DNA of 64,000 nt from Marinibacterium profundimaris (GCF_002210095.1 NZ_AQQR01000002.1:310001-374000), one strand, 5' to 3'. Shown: positions 1-8,980, counted from the stretch's first letter. The notes: generated by a model from the letters alone, not told the origin. Program-made: numbers and translations.

Positions 1-321
1 AGGTCCCGGCATGTAATCGGGATGCAGTTGCAGCATTCCGCGGAGGGTCGAGAATCAGGGACGTTTGGCTCAATTCTCTTGCTTTTCGCGGGATGTCGCG
101 AATTTTCGATGTCCTGTGAGGAATTTTCACGGGACGCATAAGCCCCTGATGCCGCGCTGCAAAAGATCGCGGATCGACCGCACGGGTCGCTCTGGCGTGG
201 CCGGATCGGGGCGAAAACGGGCCGCCTTAAGGGGCCATTCATTCCGTCACCTCCATACTTTTCCCACGACGCATCGGGCGCGGGTCCTCTCCCCGCGCTT
301 TTGGAAAACTGGAGGTAAGCC
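1..321. other. 5' edge region with no supported gene
   Basis: No reading frame here has a convincing start, ribosome site and family match. On the minus strand an ATG at 34-36 could open a protein running off the left edge (first residues MLQLHPDYMPGP), but twelve codons without a clear ribosome site are not enough to call it. A good ribosome site (ggagg) at the right end belongs to the gene starting at 322. Confidence 0.4.
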
Positions 322-624
322 ATGTACAAGCGTAGTCTCGCCATGGCCGTCGTGTTCGGGGTTGCCGCCCTTGCACCGCCGGTCCTGGCCCAAAACCCGC
401 GCTGTCTGCCGCGCGACGTTCTCGTGCAGACGCTGGAAACCAAATACTCGGAATCGCTTACCGGCGGCGGGCTGCAAAGCGCCCAGCGACTGGTCGAGGT
501 CTGGAGTTCGCAAAACGGAAGCTTCACGGTCTTCGTGACCCGGGCCGACGGCTTTGCCTGCATCATGGCCACCGGCCAGGGATGGCAGACATCGGAGGTC
601 TCCGCAGAGGGTATCGCGGGGTGA
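322..624 (+). CDS. Small secreted protein of unknown function
   Basis: This is a 100-residue protein. The first 23 residues form a typical Sec signal peptide: basic MYKR, then a hydrophobic stretch ending APPVLAQ. The mature part of about 77 residues holds two cysteines (CLPRD near residue 29 and FACIMA near 86) that could form a disulfide. A ribosome site (tggaggt) sits 8 bases before the ATG, which fixes the start. It is monocistronic and convergent with the HD hydrolase downstream. I do not recognise a named family. The sequence suggests only a small periplasmic or exported protein. Confidence 0.75.
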   Translation: MYKRSLAMAVVFGVAALAPPVLAQNPRCLPRDVLVQTLETKYSESLTGGGLQSAQRLVEVWSSQNGSFTVFVTRADGFACIMATGQGWQTSEVSAEGIAG

Positions 625-636
625 CCCGCCTGCCCA

Positions 637-657
637 CCGGCCCAGGGGAGGGGCCGG
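637..657. terminator. Weak hairpin between convergent genes
   Basis: A perfect 7-bp stem (ccggccc / gggccgg) with a 7-base loop lies just after the stop at 624 and before the end of the leftward gene at 675. It has no T-run on either strand, so it is at best a weak bidirectional terminator. Confidence 0.25.
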
Positions 658-674
658 CGATCGGGGTCAGCGGA

Positions 675-1268
675 TCACAGCCGGGCCATCAGCGCCGCGT
701 GGCGCTGGGTGAAATCGGCGCGCACCGAGACCGGCGGCCGCAGCACGATATCCAGGCCGTCCATCAGCTCGGGCGCCGGCCGGCCAAAGAAGCGCGACGC
801 CTCGGCCTCCGAGAACCCGGCGATCTGCGTGGCTTCCATCCAGGCCGACACCTTGTCCGCCTTCTTGATCTGTTGCTTGACCCGCACCGGGATCGCCGCC
901 GGCAGGCCGAACCGGATGCGGATCGCCGCCGCAAGCCGGTCGTCCAGCGCCCCGTATTCCGGGCCCACCGCCGCCTTCACCGGCGAAATCATGTCGCCGA
1001 TCACGTATTCCGGCGCATCGTGCAGCAGGGCCGCAAGTCGCCATTTCACGGGCGCCCCCGGGATCATGCGGGTAAAGATCTCTTCCACCAGCATGGAATG
1101 TTCTGCCACGGAATAGGCGTAGTCGCCCGCCGTCTGTCCATTCCACCGCGCCACGAAGGCCAGCCCGTGGGCGATATCCTCGATCTCGATATCCACCGGC
1201 GTCGGATCGAGCAGATCCAGGCGGCGGCCGGAGAGCATTCTTTGCCAGGCGCGGGTTTGTTTGGGCAT
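675..1268 (-). CDS. HD-domain phosphohydrolase (YfbR-like)
   Basis: This 197-residue protein has an HD metal-binding fold: His57 in SVAEHS, then the signature His83-Asp84 in LLHDAPE, and further acidic residues downstream. The length and the spacing of EHS and HDAPE resemble YfbR-type 5'-deoxynucleotidases and related HD hydrolases, which dephosphorylate nucleotides. The substrate here is not shown. The ATG at 1268 is chosen; a GTG directly before it at 1271 is the alternative. It is divergent from ahcY across a 430-base intergenic region. An HD gene next to ahcY is a recurrent arrangement in Rhodobacterales, so a link to adenosine or nucleotide salvage is possible but is inference. Confidence 0.82.
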   Translation of the reverse strand: MPKQTRAWQRMLSGRRLDLLDPTPVDIEIEDIAHGLAFVARWNGQTAGDYAYSVAEHSMLVEEIFTRMIPGAPVKWRLAALLHDAPEYVIGDMISPVKAAVGPEYGALDDRLAAAIRIRFGLPAAIPVRVKQQIKKADKVSAWMEATQIAGFSEAEASRFFGRPAPELMDGLDIVLRPPVSVRADFTQRHAALMARL

Positions 1269-1522
1269 CACACTACTTCAATCGCTTGTTGGGCCGACCT
1301 CTTACCAAGGGTGGTTGGACGGTTACAGGGCTTCGTCGCGCCGCACCCCGCGGATGGTTGCGCCTGCCTGCGCCAGCGGCATCCTTGCCCTGTCGCCGTG
1401 ACCGTTGCGGCAGGGTAAGCCCAGGCACTACGGGGGCCTTATAAGGATGTCATGTGCCAATCCGGATGCAGGGCCGGGGACGGATCCGAGGATGACGTCC
1501 ACCTGCCGGCCCTGGCCGCGGG
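1269..1522. other. Upstream part of HD/ahcY divergent region
   Basis: No coding frame is supported. It should contain the promoters for the leftward HD gene and rightward ahcY. A short hairpin (ggacg...cgtcc, about 1479-1500) can be drawn. No clear sigma-70 hexamer pair stood out. Confidence 0.3.
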
Positions 1523-1569
1523 CCGCAATCGCGGGCCCGCCGTGACAGGCCGGCCCCGCGATTGCGGGG
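1523..1569 (+). promoter_or_regulatory. Mutually exclusive hairpins in the ahcY leader
   Basis: A 13-bp perfect inverted repeat (1523-1535 ccgcaatcgcggg with 1555-1567 cccgcgattgcgg, 19-base loop) lies about 130 bases before the ahcY ATG. Each arm is also self-complementary: CCGC-AATC-GCGG, and CCCCGC-GATT-GCGGGG at 1554-1569. The RNA can therefore fold either as one long stem or as two short hairpins. That layout suits a switching leader or attenuator. It does not match the SAH riboswitch core that I know. Confidence 0.4.
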
Positions 1570-1699
1570 CTGTTCAATTTCTGCCCGCAATTCGATCATA
1601 CCCCCCATAACCCCGGGACTGTCCCCTTGCCGCGTTGCCTGCCCAGCCGAGGAATGATAGGCCCCCGACAAGCTTTCAAAACGCCGTGGAGAATGCACT

Positions 1700-3094
1700 A
1701 TGAGCCAGGACTACATCGTCAAAGATATTTCGCTCGCGGAATTCGGCCGCAAGGAACTGGACATCGCCGAGACGGAGATGCCGGGCCTGATGGCGCTGCG
1801 CGCGGAGTATGGCGAGGCAAAGCCGCTGGCCGGGGCACGCATCGCCGGGTCGCTGCACATGACCATCCAGACCGGCGTCCTGATCGAGACACTCGTCGCG
1901 CTTGGCGCCGAGGTTCGCTGGGCGTCCTGTAACATCTTCTCCACCCAGGACCACGCGGCCGCGGCCATCGCCGCCGCCGGCATCCCGGTCTTCGCCATCA
2001 AGGGCGAAACGCTGGAGGAATACTGGGACTACGCCGACAAGATCTTCATGTTCGAAGACGGCGGCTGCAACATGATCCTCGACGACGGCGGCGACGCGAC
2101 GCTGTACATCCTGATGGGCGCGCGGGTCGAGGCCGGTGAGACCGACCTGATCGAAACCCCGACGTCCGAGGAAGAGGTCGCGCTGTTCGCGCAGATCAAG
2201 AAGCGCATGGCCGAGAGCCCCGGCTGGTTCACCAAGCAGCGCGCCATGATCAAGGGCGTTTCGGAAGAGACCACCACCGGCGTGCACCGCCTGTACCAGA
2301 TGGTCGAGGCCGGCCAGCTGCCGTTCCCGGCGATCAACGTCAATGACAGTGTGACCAAGTCGAAGTTCGACAACAAGTACGGCTGCAAGGAATCGCTGGT
2401 CGACGGCATCCGCCGCGCCACCGACACGATGATGGCCGGCAAGGTCGCCGTCGTCTGCGGCTATGGCGACGTCGGCAAAGGCTCGGCCGCGTCGCTGCGC
2501 GGCGCTGGCGCCCGGGTGAAAGTGACCGAGATCGATCCGATCTGCGCCCTGCAGGCCGCGATGGACGGGTTCGAGGTGACGACGCTGGAAGACGTGGTCG
2601 ACAGCGCCGATATCTTCATCACCACCACCGGCAACAAGGACGTCATCCGCATCGAGCACATGCGCGCGATGAAGGACATGGCGATCGTCGGCAACATCGG
2701 CCACTTCGACAACGAGATCCAGGTCGCCAACCTGAAGAACCACAAGTGGACGAACATCAAGGACCAGGTCGACATGATCGAGATGCCCTCGGGCAACCGC
2801 ATCATCCTGCTGTCCGAAGGCCGCCTGCTGAACCTTGGCAACGCCACCGGCCACCCGTCCTTCGTTATGTCGGCGTCCTTCACCAACCAGACGCTGGCCC
2901 AGATGGAACTGTGGACCAAGGGCGAGCAATACGACAACAAGGTCTACGTCCTTCCCAAGCACCTCGACGAAAAGGTTGCGCGGCTGCACCTGGACAAGAT
3001 CGGCGTGAAACTGTCGACCCTCAGCCCCGAGCAGGCCTCCTACATCGGTGTCACCACCGAGGGCCCCTTCAAGCCCGAGCACTACCGCTACTGA
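1700..3094 (+). CDS. ahcY: Adenosylhomocysteinase
   Basis: AhcY hydrolyses S-adenosylhomocysteine to adenosine and homocysteine in the cytoplasm. This removes the product inhibitor of methyltransferases and feeds the methyl cycle. At 464 residues it is a normal bacterial length. The Rossmann NAD motif GYGDVGKG is at residues 254-261, the N-terminal substrate region contains GSLHMTIQT and [13 protein letters not shown], and the C-terminus KPEHYRY is the conserved tail that reaches the neighbouring subunit's NAD site. The ATG follows a modest ribosome site (ggagaatgcact). The gene is monocistronic, with a structured leader upstream and a strong intrinsic terminator directly after it. Confidence 0.98.
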   Translation: MSQDYIVKDISLAEFGRKELDIAETEMPGLMALRAEYGEAKPLAGARIAGSLHMTIQTGVLIETLVALGAEVRWASCNIFSTQDHAAAAIAAAGIPVFAIKGETLEEYWDYADKIFMFEDGGCNMILDDGGDATLYILMGARVEAGETDLIETPTSEEEVALFAQIKKRMAESPGWFTKQRAMIKGVSEETTTGVHRLYQMVEAGQLPFPAINVNDSVTKSKFDNKYGCKESLVDGIRRATDTMMAGKVAVVCGYGDVGKGSAASLRGAGARVKVTEIDPICALQAAMDGFEVTTLEDVVDSADIFITTTGNKDVIRIEHMRAMKDMAIVGNIGHFDNEIQVANLKNHKWTNIKDQVDMIEMPSGNRIILLSEGRLLNLGNATGHPSFVMSASFTNQTLAQMELWTKGEQYDNKVYVLPKHLDEKVARLHLDKIGVKLSTLSPEQASYIGVTTEGPFKPEHYRY

Positions 3095-3163
3095 CGGCGC
3101 GTGCCGCCGCGCCCGGGCCCCCGGCCTTGCGGCGCTGCGGCAAGTGCTTGAAAGACTTGCCTC

Positions 3164-3198
3164 AAATGGGGATCGGCGCGCGCCGGTCCCCATTTTTT
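3164..3198 (+). terminator. Rho-independent terminator of ahcY
   Basis: A long hairpin with arms tgggga and tcccca around a cggcg-cg-cgccg core (3167-3192) is followed by six T residues (3193-3198). A-residues before the stem extend it so it could also work on the opposite strand. It lies 70 bases after the ahcY stop. Confidence 0.9.
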
Positions 3199-3367
3199 GT
3201 TGTTTCCCATGACCTTACGTCACCTTTTCTCGCGCGCATGGAAAGCCGGAAAGGCCCGAAAAGTTCCCACTTCGCGGTGAAATATATCTGCCTCTCAAAC
3301 GGGAACGCCGGCCCGCGTTCTGCATTGTCTGTCCACAAGCGGATGAATGGTAACTGGAGGAAATCAG

Positions 3368-3928
3368 ATGAAACCGAAGCATATGACCCTTGGCGTCGCA
3401 GCAATCGCTCTCATGGCCGGGACCGCATTTGCGCAGGACACGACAGCGCCGACGCTGGACAGCACTGCACCGGAAACCGAGATGCAGTCCGAACCGACCA
3501 CCGGCATGGGCACCGACATGGGCGACGCCCCGGCTGTCACCCGTGAATATGCCACGATCGAACAGATGACCGTCGGCGACGTGCTCAGCACCATCGTCTA
3601 CGGCCCCGATGACGAGCGCATCGGCGATATCGACTACGTGGTGTCCGAGCCCGACGGTCCGGCGGCCGTGATCGGCATCGGCGGCTTCCTCAGCATCGGC
3701 GAATACACCGTGGCCATCGGCCTCGACCGGTTCGAGATGACCGAGGACGGCAGCTTCATGCTTCCGATCCCGAAGGAAGAGCTGAAAGAGCTGCCGGAAT
3801 TCGATGAAAGCGGTGTCGAAGGCCTGGACGACGATGTCCTGATCGGCGACCTGATGATGGACTCGCCTGCGCACGACTCGATGCTGAAAGACGGTGAAGA
3901 TTCCGACGAATCGACCGTGACCAACTGA
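3368..3928 (+). CDS. Exported PRC-barrel domain protein
   Basis: The protein has 186 residues. Residues 1-22 form a Sec signal peptide ending TAFAQ. A Thr/Glu/Met-rich linker follows, then a PRC-barrel-like domain (about residues 60-130) containing VGDVLSTIVYGPDDERIGDI and the conserved AAVIGIGGFLSIGEYTVAI stretch. The C-terminus is very acidic. PRC-barrels are small beta folds that bind RNA or proteins. Exported versions in Alphaproteobacteria are common but poorly characterised, so the role is unknown. The start at 3368 is fixed by a ggagga ribosome site 7 bases upstream. An in-frame ATG at 3347 lacks one. The gene stands alone and is followed by hairpins. Confidence 0.85.
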   Translation: MKPKHMTLGVAAIALMAGTAFAQDTTAPTLDSTAPETEMQSEPTTGMGTDMGDAPAVTREYATIEQMTVGDVLSTIVYGPDDERIGDIDYVVSEPDGPAAVIGIGGFLSIGEYTVAIGLDRFEMTEDGSFMLPIPKEELKELPEFDESGVEGLDDDVLIGDLMMDSPAHDSMLKDGEDSDESTVTN

Positions 3929-3931
3929 TCC

Positions 3932-3980
3932 TGACTGACTTTTCAGTCATGCACCGGGCCTCCCTTCGGGAGGCCCGTTT
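3932..3980 (+). terminator. Terminator after the PRC-barrel gene
   Basis: A 9-10 bp GC stem (gggcctccc / gggaggccc, 3956-3976) with a ttc loop is followed by ttt. A smaller inverted repeat (tgactga / tcagtca, 3932-3949) precedes it. The T-run is short, but the placement 30-50 bases after the stop fits an intrinsic terminator. Confidence 0.7.
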
Positions 3981-4125
3981 GCGTTCGTGCAGCCCGCTTT
4001 CGCGCAACTGGCGAATTGGGGCCGGAATAGCCGCGAGACTCGTTTTCCTTTGGTGGCATTCCCGCCGCTCGGTACTGTGATCCCGGCGGGAGATTTCCCG
4101 CAATCCAGGGGGGAAGGAATGAACG

Positions 4126-4467
4126 ATGGGAAAGCGCGATCAACTTATTGAAAAATATGCCGAAGATCTGAAATCGAAATGCGGGGTAGAACCCGACATG
4201 GATCTTCTCACCAAGGTGACGATCGGCTGCGGTCCGTCGATCTACAACGAGGATTCCAGCATCGTTGCCGCCACCCAGCCCGGAGAGCTGGAGACGGTGA
4301 AGACCAATTTCCTTGTTAAAAAACTGGGACTTGCCGAAGGTCCCGAGTTGATGGAAGGGATCGAAAAGGTGATCGAAACCTATGGGCGATCGGAACGGCA
4401 CAAGCATCGCGCGGTGGTCTATTATCTGCTGACACGGCATTTCGGCAGGGAATCGGTTTATTCCTGA
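4126..4467 (+). CDS. DUF2853 family protein
   Basis: A 113-residue cytoplasmic protein that matches the DUF2853 family over its whole length: N-terminal KRDQLIEKYAEDLK, central KCGVEPDMDLLTKVTIGCGP and the C-terminal YYLLTRHFG. A structure is known for the family, but no function is established. The start is supported by a ggaagga ribosome site 8 bases upstream. No signal peptide or membrane segment is present. It is monocistronic, followed by a non-coding stretch that holds a candidate small RNA. Confidence 0.88.
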   Translation: MGKRDQLIEKYAEDLKSKCGVEPDMDLLTKVTIGCGPSIYNEDSSIVAATQPGELETVKTNFLVKKLGLAEGPELMEGIEKVIETYGRSERHKHRAVVYYLLTRHFGRESVYS

Positions 4468-4525
4468 TCCCGGTCGCGCCACCGGAGCCCGCCGGAGGAA
4501 CGATTGCATTTGACGGACTTGCCAT

Positions 4526-4554
4526 TTGCGGCAATCGGGCAATTGCGCTATCCA
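4526..4554 (+). promoter_or_regulatory. Candidate promoter for a small RNA
   Basis: TTGCGG (4526-4531) and TATCCA (4549-4554) are separated by exactly 17 bases, a sigma-70-like layout. The predicted transcription start falls at about 4560, at the foot of the first hairpin of the candidate RNA. Confidence 0.45.
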
Positions 4555-4558
4555 GAAA

Positions 4559-4665
4559 GGGTCCGGTCAGGATGACGGGACCCAACAACTCTTATGCGTG
4601 TGGTGGATTGGGAGCACGCGGGGGTACGGAGGGTTCTGCAGCGCCGGAACCCTCCGTTTTCGTTT
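4559..4665 (+). ncRNA. Candidate small regulatory RNA (about 105 nt)
   Basis: Three successive stem-loops lie between the candidate promoter and a T-run. These are gggtcc/ggaccc (4559-4564 with 4578-4583), gcgtg/cacgc (4596-4600 with 4615-4619, loop tggtggattgggag), and a 10-bp terminator stem cggagggttc/gaaccctccg (4627-4636 with 4647-4656) followed by tttt-c-g-ttt. An unpaired linker (aacaactcttat) separates the first two. No ribosome site and good frame combination explains the stretch. I do not recognise a known family (not tmRNA, 6S, SRP or RNase P). Confidence 0.5.
4626..4661 (+). terminator. Intrinsic terminator
   Basis: An 11-bp stem (4626-4636 with 4647-4657) and T-run. It is 160 bases after the DUF2853 stop. 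It could end either the candidate small RNA or read-through from DUF2853. Confidence 0.8.
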
Positions 4666-4854
4666 GTGAACAGGCCAGATCGCGAAGCTGCGTGTGCGGT
4701 GCGATTGCCGGCCCGCGCTGGACTTTCTTTCCTGCCTGCGACCGACCGCCATCCTGTCTGGGGCCGGCGCAAGGCAACGGTCAGGCCTATGGGTGACGCG
4801 TTCGGTAGAAGACCTTGTTTTAACGCCGAACAACCAGTCGCTATCCGGACCACC

Positions 4855-5253
4855 TTAGAAAAGTGTCAGAACCAGCCCGATCAGACCGCAGCCGATCGTG
4901 GCATAGCCGCCGTCGATCAGCACCAGCGCGCGCGGCCGGTCGGAAAACCCGTAGAAGGTGGCAATCCACGGAGACACCAGGAACAGCCCGAAGCCCAGGC
5001 CCGCGACGCTGCCCATCGCCGGGGTCGTGATACCCGCGCCCTGAAAGGTGTGGCGCATGATCCCCGCCACCATCACAGAGGCGATGAACGCAGTGACATA
5101 GGGCACCGGGTCCGAGGCATTGGCCGGCCGCCCGGTCTTGGCATCGATCCCCACGCCCGAGGCCTCGATCCAGCGTTTCGACAGGACCATGTACCAAAGC
5201 GCACCGAAGACGTAGCTTGCCGCTGCCGCCAGCAGGATTTTCAAGAGTTCCAT
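4855..5253 (-). CDS. DUF1761 membrane protein
   Basis: A 132-residue protein with four predicted hydrophobic helices: an N-terminal LLKILLAAAASYVFGALWY segment, then VTAFIASVMVAGIM, a glycine-rich GLGFGLFLVSPW helix and the C-terminal GLIGLVLTLF. The order and length fit the DUF1761 inner-membrane family, whose function is unknown. The ATG at 5253 is chosen because hydrophobic sequence begins there; the 39 residues upstream are Ser/Arg/Cys-rich and unlike the family. It is a single gene, followed downstream (leftward) by about 200 bases without a gene. Confidence 0.82.
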   Translation of the reverse strand: MELLKILLAAAASYVFGALWYMVLSKRWIEASGVGIDAKTGRPANASDPVPYVTAFIASVMVAGIMRHTFQGAGITTPAMGSVAGLGFGLFLVSPWIATFYGFSDRPRALVLIDGGYATIGCGLIGLVLTLF

Positions 5254-5396
5254 TCGTTCGCTCCGCTGAGGGCTCCGATCGAAGTTCTGCGAAGTTTGCC
5301 TCAATGCCGCAGTGCAACACAAGTCCGCGCTGCACGGCAGAGTTGAACCGGCGCCCGTGCACCGGGACACGGGCAGCGCTCAGACCCGTGCGACGG

Positions 5397-5816
5397 TCAG
5401 GCCGAAACCCCGGCCATGCGGCAGATGATCTGCCATTCCTCTTCCGACACCGGCTGCACCGAAAGGCGCGAGTTCTTCACCAGGATCATGTCGTCCAGCC
5501 CCGGCTCTGCCTTGATCATGTCCAGCGTCACGGGGGTCTTCACCGGCTTGACCGCCTTGATGTCCACGCAGTCCCAGCGGTCATCGTCGGTCGTGCTGTC
5601 GGGATGCGCCTCGGCGCAGACCTCGACGATGCCGACCACCGCCTTTTCCTTCTGCGAATGGTAGAAGAAGCCGAGATCCCCCAGCCTCATCTCTCTCATG
5701 AAATTGCGGGCCTGGTAGTTGCGCACGCCATCCCATTCCTCGCCCGTCTCGCCCTTGGCGACCTGGTCAGCCCAACCCCAGGTTGAGGGTTCGGATTTGA
5801 AGAGCCAGTAGGCCAT
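5397..5816 (-). CDS. EVE domain protein
   Basis: A 139-residue single-domain EVE (PUA-like) protein, starting MAYWLFKSEPSTWGW and containing WDGVRNYQARNFMREM, GDLGFFYHSQ and IVEVCAEAHPD. EVE domains bind modified bases in DNA or RNA; human THYN1 is a relative. The bacterial stand-alone protein's role is not settled. Its ATG overlaps the stop of the YciI-family gene (TGATG), so it is the last gene of the leftward operon tsaD-gpsA-YciI-EVE. Confidence 0.9.
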   Translation of the reverse strand: MAYWLFKSEPSTWGWADQVAKGETGEEWDGVRNYQARNFMREMRLGDLGFFYHSQKEKAVVGIVEVCAEAHPDSTTDDDRWDCVDIKAVKPVKTPVTLDMIKAEPGLDDMILVKNSRLSVQPVSEEEWQIICRMAGVSA

Positions 5817-6088
5817 CAGCCGATGACCTTGTTCCAGGCGGTCAGCTCGACAGAGGCAAAAAGCCCGGCCTTGGCATAGGGGTCGCCTTCGGCCCAGGCT
5901 TCGGCGGCGGCCATGTCGGGCAGGTCGAGCACCACGAGCGAGCCGCACATCCCGCCGGCCTCGTCCAGAAGCGGGCCGGCCATCGCGACGGCGCCGGTTT
6001 CCTTGATATAGGCCAGGTGCGCGTCACGGTTGTCCTTGCGGACCTGCAGCGCGCCGGGCTTGTCCTTGGCGTAAAGGGCGATGAGCAT
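5816..6088 (-). CDS. YciI-family protein
   Basis: A 90-residue protein with the YciI ferredoxin-like alpha/beta fold. The family's conserved histidine lies in NRDAHLAYIKE, and DPYAKAGLF is the usual signature near the end. Members are small cytoplasmic dimers with suspected dehydrochlorinase-like or other enzymatic roles, mostly unproven. It sits 4 bases after gpsA and overlaps the EVE gene, so it is translated as part of that operon. Confidence 0.9.
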   Translation of the reverse strand: MLIALYAKDKPGALQVRKDNRDAHLAYIKETGAVAMAGPLLDEAGGMCGSLVVLDLPDMAAAEAWAEGDPYAKAGLFASVELTAWNKVIG

Positions 6089-6092
6089 TGGT

Positions 6093-7046
6093 TTATTCCT
6101 CTTTCAACGGCCGCGCGAGGAGCCTGTCCATCACGCCGCCAAGCGTCTCTGTCCCGTCCAGCAGGGCGGTGACCCCCTGCGTGATCGGCATGTCGATTCC
6201 GCGCCGGACCGCGACGCCCGCGACGGCCCGGGCGGTGGCCGCGCCTTCGACGGTTCCGGCCGGATCAAACCCCTTGCCCGCGCCGATGGCAAGGCCAAGA
6301 CGGTAGTTGCGCGAGCCTTCGGACATGCAGGTCAGCGCCAGGTCACCAAGGCCCGACAGCCCGGCCAGCGTTTCGGCCCGGGCGCCGTGGGCGGTGGCAT
6401 AGCGCGTCATCTCGGCATAGCCGCGTGTCATCAGCGCGGCGCGGGCGCTGTCGCCCAGGCCCCCGCCGATGGCGGCCGCGCAGGCGATGGCCATCACGTT
6501 CTTCAGCGCGCCGCCCATCGCGGCACCCGTCAGGTCGTCGGTCCGGTACAGCCGCAGCACCGGGGTCGACAGCTGCGCCTGCAGAGCCTGCGCGTCAATA
6601 TCGGCGGCCAGTGTCAAGGCGGTCGGCAGGCCGCGCGCGATATCGGCGGCAAAGCTGGGGCCGGTCAGCAGGGCAGGGGAGCGGCCGGGCAATTGCGCCT
6701 CGATCACCTCGTGCGGGCCAAGGCCGGTCTCCAGCTCGATCCCCTTGCAGCAGGCGACGGGGCGGGCATGGGCAATTGCGGCGCCATGGTCGGCCAGCAA
6801 TCCGCGCAATTTCTGCATCGGCACGGACAGCAGCACCACGTCGCAGCCCGCCAGATCGGCGGTGTCCGAGGTCACGCGCAGCCGTTCGGGCAGGTCGACG
6901 CCCGGCAGGTGATCGGCATTCCGGCGCGTCACGCGCATCGCCTCGACCGCCGCGTCGGACCGCGCCCAGAGGACGACATCCCGCGATCCGCAGAGCGCCA
7001 CGGCCAGCGCCGTCCCGAAGGCGCCGCCGCCCATGACGCCGATCAT
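6093..7046 (-). CDS. gpsA: Glycerol-3-phosphate dehydrogenase (NAD(P)+)
   Basis: GpsA reduces dihydroxyacetone phosphate to sn-glycerol-3-phosphate, the backbone for phospholipids. The 317 residues begin [14 protein letters not shown], where GGGAFG (6-11) is the dinucleotide site. LSVPMQKLR, the [11 protein letters not shown] catalytic-lysine segment and a C-terminal [11 protein letters not shown] region follow, all as expected for the family. The start overlaps the tsaD stop (ATGA), which sets the ATG at 7046 and shows translational coupling. Location is cytoplasmic. Confidence 0.96.
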   Translation of the reverse strand: MIGVMGGGAFGTALAVALCGSRDVVLWARSDAAVEAMRVTRRNADHLPGVDLPERLRVTSDTADLAGCDVVLLSVPMQKLRGLLADHGAAIAHARPVACCKGIELETGLGPHEVIEAQLPGRSPALLTGPSFAADIARGLPTALTLAADIDAQALQAQLSTPVLRLYRTDDLTGAAMGGALKNVMAIACAAAIGGGLGDSARAALMTRGYAEMTRYATAHGARAETLAGLSGLGDLALTCMSEGSRNYRLGLAIGAGKGFDPAGTVEGAATARAVAGVAVRRGIDMPITQGVTALLDGTETLGGVMDRLLARPLKEE

Positions 7047-8140
7047 GCCTTGGCTCCCTTGCGCCCGCCGCCCACCAGCCCGGGGCGCGACATGTCCAGC
7101 GGCCAGCGCGGGCGCGCCGACAGGTCCATCCCGTCGCGCTGCCCCGCGCCGAACCTTTCCAGCCCGGCATAGGCGATCATCGCCGCGTTGTCGGTACACA
7201 GCCGCAGCGGCGGGGCGGTGAAGACCGCGCCGGCCTCGGCCGCGACATCTTCCAGCGCGGCGCGGATCCGCTGGTTCGCCGCCACGCCACCGGCCACCGC
7301 GAGGGCCGGGGTCCCGGGCGCCTCTTCAAGGTAGATGCGCAGCGCGCGGCGGGTCTTTTCCGCCAGCACATCGGCCACGGCGGCCTGGAATCCGGCGCAG
7401 AGGTCGGCCCGATCGGCCCGGGTCAGCCCGCCCTTTTCGGCCACGATCCCGTCGCGCGCGCGCAGCAACGCGGTCTTCAGCCCGGAAAACGACAGGTTGC
7501 AATCGGGACGGTCCAGCAGCGGACGCGGGAAGGCGAAACGCTTCGCATCCCCCTTCGCGGCCTCGGCCTCGACCGAGGGCCCGCCAGGCTGGGGCAGGCC
7601 CAGCAGCCGCGCGGATTTGTCGAACGCCTCGCCCGGCGCATCGTCGATCGTGCCGCCCAGGCGCGAGAAATCCTCCGCCCCGCGCACCACCAGGAACTGG
7701 CAATGTCCGCCGGAGACCAGCAACATCAGGTAGGGATAGGCCAGCCCGTCGGTCAGCCGCGGCGTCAGCGCATGGCCGGCCAGGTGGTTCACCCCGACCA
7801 GAGGCAGCCCGGCGCCAAGCGCGATGCCCTTGGCCATCATCACCCCGGCCATCACCCCGCCGATCAGCCCGGGCCCGGCCGTCACCGCCACCGCGTCCAG
7901 GTCACGCAGGTCAAGCCCGGCCTGGTCCAGCGCCTCGATCACGCAGAGGTCCAGCTTTTCGGCATGGGCGCGGGCGGCGATCTCGGGGACGACGCCGCCG
8001 AAATCGGCATGCATCTCGGCCTGGCCATGCACGACGGAGGACAGGATCGACACGCCCTTCGCATCCTGGCGCACCACGGCGGCCGCGGTATCGTCGCAGC
8101 TGCTTTCAAGACCAAGAAGGGTAAGCGGGGCTTGGGTCAT
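7043..8140 (-). CDS. tsaD: tRNA threonylcarbamoyladenosine synthase subunit
   Basis: TsaD transfers threonylcarbamoyl from its adenylate to A37 of ANN-decoding tRNAs, together with TsaB and TsaE. The protein has 365 residues. Near the N-terminus are GLESSCDDT and [12 protein letters not shown]. The metal-binding HLAGH (His119, His123) follows, then LLVSGGH and the ASKHA-fold motifs [13 protein letters not shown] and MIAYAG. It is the first gene of the leftward operon, divergent from hemD. The ATG at 8140 gives the normal family N-terminus. Confidence 0.96.
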   Translation of the reverse strand: MTQAPLTLLGLESSCDDTAAAVVRQDAKGVSILSSVVHGQAEMHADFGGVVPEIAARAHAEKLDLCVIEALDQAGLDLRDLDAVAVTAGPGLIGGVMAGVMMAKGIALGAGLPLVGVNHLAGHALTPRLTDGLAYPYLMLLVSGGHCQFLVVRGAEDFSRLGGTIDDAPGEAFDKSARLLGLPQPGGPSVEAEAAKGDAKRFAFPRPLLDRPDCNLSFSGLKTALLRARDGIVAEKGGLTRADRADLCAGFQAAVADVLAEKTRRALRIYLEEAPGTPALAVAGGVAANQRIRAALEDVAAEAGAVFTAPPLRLCTDNAAMIAYAGLERFGAGQRDGMDLSARPRWPLDMSRPGLVGGGRKGAKA

Positions 8141-8269
8141 GGCGTCCGTTGCATCGGGAACACCCGGCAGGTAACACTCGGGCCCGTGGCAAACAATCCC
8201 GCCAGATCCGGAGCCGTGGCTGGCCCGACAGACGGACAGGACGCAGCGACCGGATCGGGCCGCCGCCCC

Positions 8270-8980
8270 GTGCTGCTTCTGACCCGCCCGCAGGAGGCGT
8301 CCGAGGCGCTCGCCGCACGGATCGATTGTCCCGGGCTGCGGGTCGTGATCTCTCCGGTCATGCGGATCGAGGGGCGCGCGGTGCAGCCGCCGGCAGAGGC
8401 CGCCGGGCTGATCTTTACCTCCGCCCATGGCGTGGCCGAGGCCGCGCGGCAGGATCTGCTGCGGGATTTGCCGGTTTTCGCCGTCGGGGAGGCAACCGCG
8501 CAGGCCGCGCGCGCCAACGGATGGCCGGCGACCTGTGCCGGACTGACCGCCGACGAGCTGGTTGAAACCCTGTCCCGCCATCCGCCGGAGACGCCGCTGC
8601 TGCACCTTCGCGGCACCCATGCGCGCGGCGACATTGCCGGGCGGCTGACACGCGCCGGGCTGCCCACGACAGAGGCGGTGATCTACGACCAGGTCGCGCA
8701 GCCGCTCTCTTCACGGGCCCGTGATGCGCTGAATGGCGCCGATCCGGTCATTCTGCCTGTTTTTTCACCGCGCAGCGCCCGGCTTCTGGTAGCCAACCTT
8801 AAACCGCTTGCGCCTTTGCACGTCGTCGCACTCAGTTCAGCCGTCGCCGAGGCGTTTCACGGGTTTGACACGGCCAGCCTGCATATCTGCGAATCGCCCG
8901 GGCGGGAGGAGATGGATGCGGCACTAAATGCCCTCGCCCTCGGCCTTTGTCGGGTTGAGGGGTATGCAGGCGAGCACTAA
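8270..8980 (+). CDS. hemD: Uroporphyrinogen-III synthase
   Basis: HemD cyclises hydroxymethylbilane to uroporphyrinogen III in haem, sirohaem and cobalamin synthesis. Recognisable parts are the N-terminal [11 protein letters not shown], the [13 protein letters not shown] segment, [13 protein letters not shown] and the late [11 protein letters not shown] region, which are the weakly conserved landmarks of the family. It is about 236 residues if started at the GTG at 8270. Upstream GTGs at 8186 and 8216 are also in frame, and none has a strong ribosome site, so the start is uncertain. It is divergent from tsaD and followed by the Mic60-like gene and hemY, a known alphaproteobacterial order. Confidence 0.85.
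   Translation: MLLLTRPQEASEALAARIDCPGLRVVISPVMRIEGRAVQPPAEAAGLIFTSAHGVAEAARQDLLRDLPVFAVGEATAQAARANGWPATCAGLTADELVETLSRHPPETPLLHLRGTHARGDIAGRLTRAGLPTTEAVIYDQVAQPLSSRARDALNGADPVILPVFSPRSARLLVANLKPLAPLHVVALSSAVAEAFHGFDTASLHICESPGREEMDAALNALALGLCRVEGYAGEH

Noticed and set aside
1450-1699. SAH riboswitch before ahcY
   Set aside because: The region holds strong hairpins but not the GAGGAGCGCUGC / CCAGGCUCG / GGCGCUC core pattern of that class. Called only as an unknown structured leader.
1676-3193. 505-codon open frame antisense to ahcY
   Set aside because: Mirror frame of a certain gene in GC-rich DNA. The translation is low-complexity Val/Gly/His/Asp-rich with no family motif.
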